A DNA stretch of 7,127 bases from Candidatus Moraniibacteriota bacterium. GTDB taxonomy: Bacteria; Patescibacteriota; Minisyncoccia; Moranbacterales; UBA11712. The DNA lies in the NCBI GenBank assembly GCA_003157295.1, contig PMJF01000061.1:274-7400 (forward strand). Direction: 5' to 3'. The notes below the pieces were generated by a model that was not told the DNA's origin, ran no database searches, and saw only the letters and a list, made by a program, of their open reading frames with translations. Positions within the stretch are counted from its first letter, which is position 1, and each line of letters opens with the position of its first letter. Shown here piece after piece: positions 5,739 through 7,127 of the stretch. A program made the position numbers and the translations under genes.

Positions 5739-6191
5739 TTATGTTGTCATTAGTTTCTCTGCTTCTTTTTTGAAACTGTCCGCGCTGCCGAAGCCTTTGT
5801 ACACCGATGCGAACCTGAGATACGCCACGTCGTCGAGCTCTCTCAGCTTGTCCAGAACCAGTTTCCCAATATCTTTGCTCAAAATTTCACAATTTCCCTT
5901 GAGATGTAAATTATATTCTATTTCATCGACTGATTCTTCTATTTTTTTATCTTCGATCGGCCTCTTCTCAAGCGCTTTCCTGATCCCGCTTTCCAATTTT
6001 TCCCGCTTATACTCTTCCTTGTTTCCGTTTTTCTTGATGACCGTGAAATTCAAAAGTTCCAGTTGCTCATAGGTGCTGAATCTTTTTTGGCACTGCAAAC
6101 ATTCTCTGCGCCTTCGAATGACCTTTCCGTCTCCGGATTCGCGCGAATCGATCACCTTGGTTTCTTTGTGGGAACAAAAAGGACAAAGCAT
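5739..6191 (-). CDS. nrdR: NrdR transcriptional repressor of ribonucleotide reductase genes
   Basis: NrdR is the nucleotide-sensing repressor of RNR genes. This 150-aa protein is full length for the family. It has an N-terminal zinc ribbon with C3, C6, C31 and C34, the characteristic D-S-R-E-S-G-D-G-x-x-I-R-R-R-R-E-C segment (15-31) that contacts DNA, then an ATP cone (about 46-136) containing V-I-K-K-N-G and ending with Y-L-R-F-A-S-V-Y-K-G-F. The ATP cone binds ATP or dATP and changes the oligomeric state. It is the first gene of the nrd operon, 31 nt before nrdD, and an NrdR box lies 37 nt upstream of its ATG, so it very probably regulates itself together with nrdD and nrdG. No Shine-Dalgarno sequence is visible before the ATG; the leader is A/T-rich. 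Confidence 0.97.
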   Translation of the reverse strand: MLCPFCSHKETKVIDSRESGDGKVIRRRRECLQCQKRFSTYEQLELLNFTVIKKNGNKEEYKREKLESGIRKALEKRPIEDKKIEESVDEIEYNLHLKGNCEILSKDIGKLVLDKLRELDDVAYLRFASVYKGFGSADSFKKEAEKLMTT

Positions 6192-6227
6192 AAATTAGTT
6201 TTCAATTATCGATCAATTTTCAGTATT

Positions 6228-6243
6228 ACACTATATCTTGTGG
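6228..6243 (-). promoter_or_regulatory. NrdR box (operator)
   Basis: ACACTATATCTTGTGG matches 14 of 16 positions of the published NrdR consensus ACACWATATATWGTGT, missing only at positions 10 and 16. It sits a few bases downstream of the predicted transcription start, between the promoter and the nrdR ATG, a good position for repression. NrdR usually binds paired boxes; a second site about 31 bp away by centre is not clear, with only a CCACAAT half-site at 6261-6267. Confidence 0.75.
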
Positions 6244-6254
6244 TCGCAAGAGGT

Positions 6255-6284
6255 ATTTTACCACAATTGGAAAAACCCCGTCAA
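6255..6284 (-). promoter_or_regulatory. Sigma-70-type promoter of the nrdR operon
   Basis: On the minus strand, -35 TTGACG (6284-6279) and -10 TAAAAT (6260-6255) are 18 bp apart. Transcription should start near 6249-6248, giving a leader of about 57 nt. The -35 hexamer overlaps the loop of the preceding terminator. The NrdR box lies just inside the transcribed region. Confidence 0.65.
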
Positions 6285-6294
6285 GGGGTTTTTC
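6270..6294 (-). terminator. Intrinsic terminator after the Cys-rich protein gene
   Basis: The stem pairs AAAAACCCC (6271-6279) with GGGGTTTTT (6285-6293), with one further G-C at the base and a 5-nt loop (6280-6284). On the minus strand it ends in a T-tract, 32 nt after the stop codon at 6326. Its symmetry makes it usable on both strands. Confidence 0.85.
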
Positions 6295-6312
6295 TTAAGC
6301 CAAAATTTTAAG

Positions 6313-6321
6313 TTATCCACA
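6313..6321 (+). promoter_or_regulatory. Perfect DnaA-box 9-mer
   Basis: TTATCCACA equals the high-affinity E. coli DnaA box (TTATNCACA consensus). It lies between the stop of the Cys-rich gene and the terminator, about 30 bp upstream of the nrdR-operon -35. It is a single site with no cluster nearby, so it may be coincidental; a regulatory role is possible because DnaA controls nrdAB in E. coli. Confidence 0.4.
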
Positions 6322-6325
6322 GTTG

Positions 6326-7127
6326 TCAGGGGTTTGTTTCGATCCAGCCGCAGGAGCCCTTTCCTTTGGCGCTACACGGAGGAGAATCAACATCACATGA
6401 ACCCGAACAATTCCATGTCCAGTTATCATACGGACCAGTTGGCTTATGCAAATTAATCACTGATCCCTTATCGCATCCCGTTGAATCCGTAGGACCAGTG
6501 CTATTGCAGATATTAGTTCCATTCAAGCTTCCACAAGCACCTTTATATTTTAGCTTCATGGTCGCTTTGCATGCACCTGGAGCCAATGAAGAGCCATTGC
6601 AGGTCGAATTGCATGACCACGACCAGGTCGATCCGGAAAAAGAAACTGGTGTAGGAGAAACAAATCCCAGAGGCTCACACAAGGCATCAGTAGGAATGAC
6701 GTAGCCAGGGCAATACTCGCCATCTTTGGCTCCTCCACATTGAGCGTCTTCAACTTGTTTATCATGGCTGCAAAGCGGTGAATCCGTATGCCCGGTCCCC
6801 GAACCATAGCATGTCCAAGTCCATGGATTTGTATCGCTGACTGCGCCCGCCGTCCCCGATGCGCATAACGGAGTGCCTAAAGCACAACTCTTGTCACCGC
6901 CACTTGCGCCACCGCAGGCTCCATCAATTCTGCAGTCTTTGGTTCCAGTTGCTCCTCGCGGGGTTCCACAATTACTGTACTGCGTGAAAGATTCTCCGGA
7001 ACAAACAGTCGATGGATCCGGTGACCAGGAACTATCGGAGCAGGGAGGGCAACAAGTATCGCTATAACCTATATCCTGCCAATAATAGTTCGCGGTGTTA
7101 TGATAGTCATACCCATGATCCGGATCT
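6326..7127 (-). CDS. Cys-rich modular, probably secreted protein, C-terminal part
   Basis: The frame is open from the right edge (first whole codon at 7126) to a TGA at 6326, giving 266 visible residues; the N-terminus lies outside the window. Numbered from the edge, a Cys-rich segment (25-65) with W-S-P-D-P-S-T-V-C-S-G is followed by three tandem modules (69-119, 128-186, 196-251). Each starts with C-G, has spaced cysteines and glycines, and carries an aromatic core W-[TS]-W-x-C (W-T-W-T-C, W-S-W-S-C, W-T-W-N-C). Modules two and three each have six cysteines. Such modules recur in large surface proteins of Patescibacteria and related bacteria, which points to export and disulfide bonding. 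The end (S-C-G-W-I-E-T-N-P) shows no membrane anchor or sorting motif. No catalytic motif is seen, and adhesion is only a guess. The signal peptide cannot be assessed. Confidence 0.8.
   Translation of the reverse strand, partial: DPDHGYDYHNTANYYWQDIGYSDTCCPPCSDSSWSPDPSTVCSGESFTQYSNCGTPRGATGTKDCRIDGACGGASGGDKSCALGTPLCASGTAGAVSDTNPWTWTCYGSGTGHTDSPLCSHDKQVEDAQCGGAKDGEYCPGYVIPTDALCEPLGFVSPTPVSFSGSTWSWSCNSTCNGSSLAPGACKATMKLKYKGACGSLNGTNICNSTGPTDSTGCDKGSVINLHKPTGPYDNWTWNCSGSCDVDSPPCSAKGKGSCGWIETNP

Noticed and set aside
6204..6218. Near-palindrome around ATCGAT in the nrdR leader
   Set aside because: The arms are A/T-rich and need a one-base bulge. It does not match the NrdR box and is within what chance gives in such DNA.
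6259..6274. Second NrdR box at the usual 31-bp centre spacing
   Set aside because: Only a CCACAAT half-site resembles the consensus; fewer than half of the 16 positions match.
6326..6682. A separate 118-aa gene starting at a TTG at 6682
   Set aside because: The same frame is open without interruption to the right edge, and the Cys-rich module pattern continues upstream, so the TTG is an internal Leu codon.
3530..7127. Alternative genetic code with TGA as Gly (code 25), as in some Patescibacteria
   Set aside because: nrdD, nrdR and nrdG contain no in-frame TGA and use GGN for conserved glycines. TGA appears once, as a plausible stop just before a terminator.

Overview
This window looks like chromosomal DNA of a Patescibacteria/CPR-type bacterium, probably an anaerobic fermenter. 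That assignment is an inference from four things: the only ribonucleotide reductase visible is the oxygen-sensitive class III enzyme; the ComEC-like N-terminus resembles those of that group; the Cys-rich secreted W-x-W-x-C modules are common there; and Shine-Dalgarno sequences are mostly absent. The standard code fits: nrdD (725 codons) has no in-frame TGA, and TGA appears only as a stop.

All genes lie on the minus strand, so transcription runs from high to low coordinates. At the right edge (7127-6326) is the C-terminal part of a Cys-rich, probably exported modular protein. A 134-bp intergenic region follows (6325-6192). It holds a perfect DnaA-box 9-mer, a strong intrinsic terminator, a promoter whose -35 hexamer overlaps the terminator loop, and a good NrdR box. 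From there a compact set of eight genes runs without a clear internal terminator to a second terminator at 179-152: nrdR, nrdD, nrdG, an 87-aa one-TM protein, a 165-aa one-TM leucine-zipper protein with a Ser/Pro/Ala tail, apbE (FAD:protein FMN transferase), a bis-heme ferric-reductase-like membrane protein, and a yggU/DUF167 gene. Directly after that terminator an extended -10 promoter starts a ComEC-like gene cut by the left edge. It appears leaderless.

The first three genes form the anaerobic deoxyribonucleotide module: NrdR senses nucleotides and represses, NrdD reduces NTPs with a glycyl radical, and NrdG makes that radical by SAM cleavage. The following genes look like a membrane redox module: a flavinylating enzyme, a heme-type electron carrier and two small anchored proteins. 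No flavinylation target is visible in the window. Whether the two modules share function or only a transcript is open.

The most unusual DNA is the nrdD-nrdG spacer (3448-3528): two arrays of degenerate 7-bp units in inverted orientation around an A/T-rich centre. A second, unrelated 7-bp array (3307-3334) lies inside the nrdG coding sequence 114 bp away. No tRNA, rRNA, CRISPR array or insertion sequence was seen, and no gene-free stretch exceeds 300 bases.
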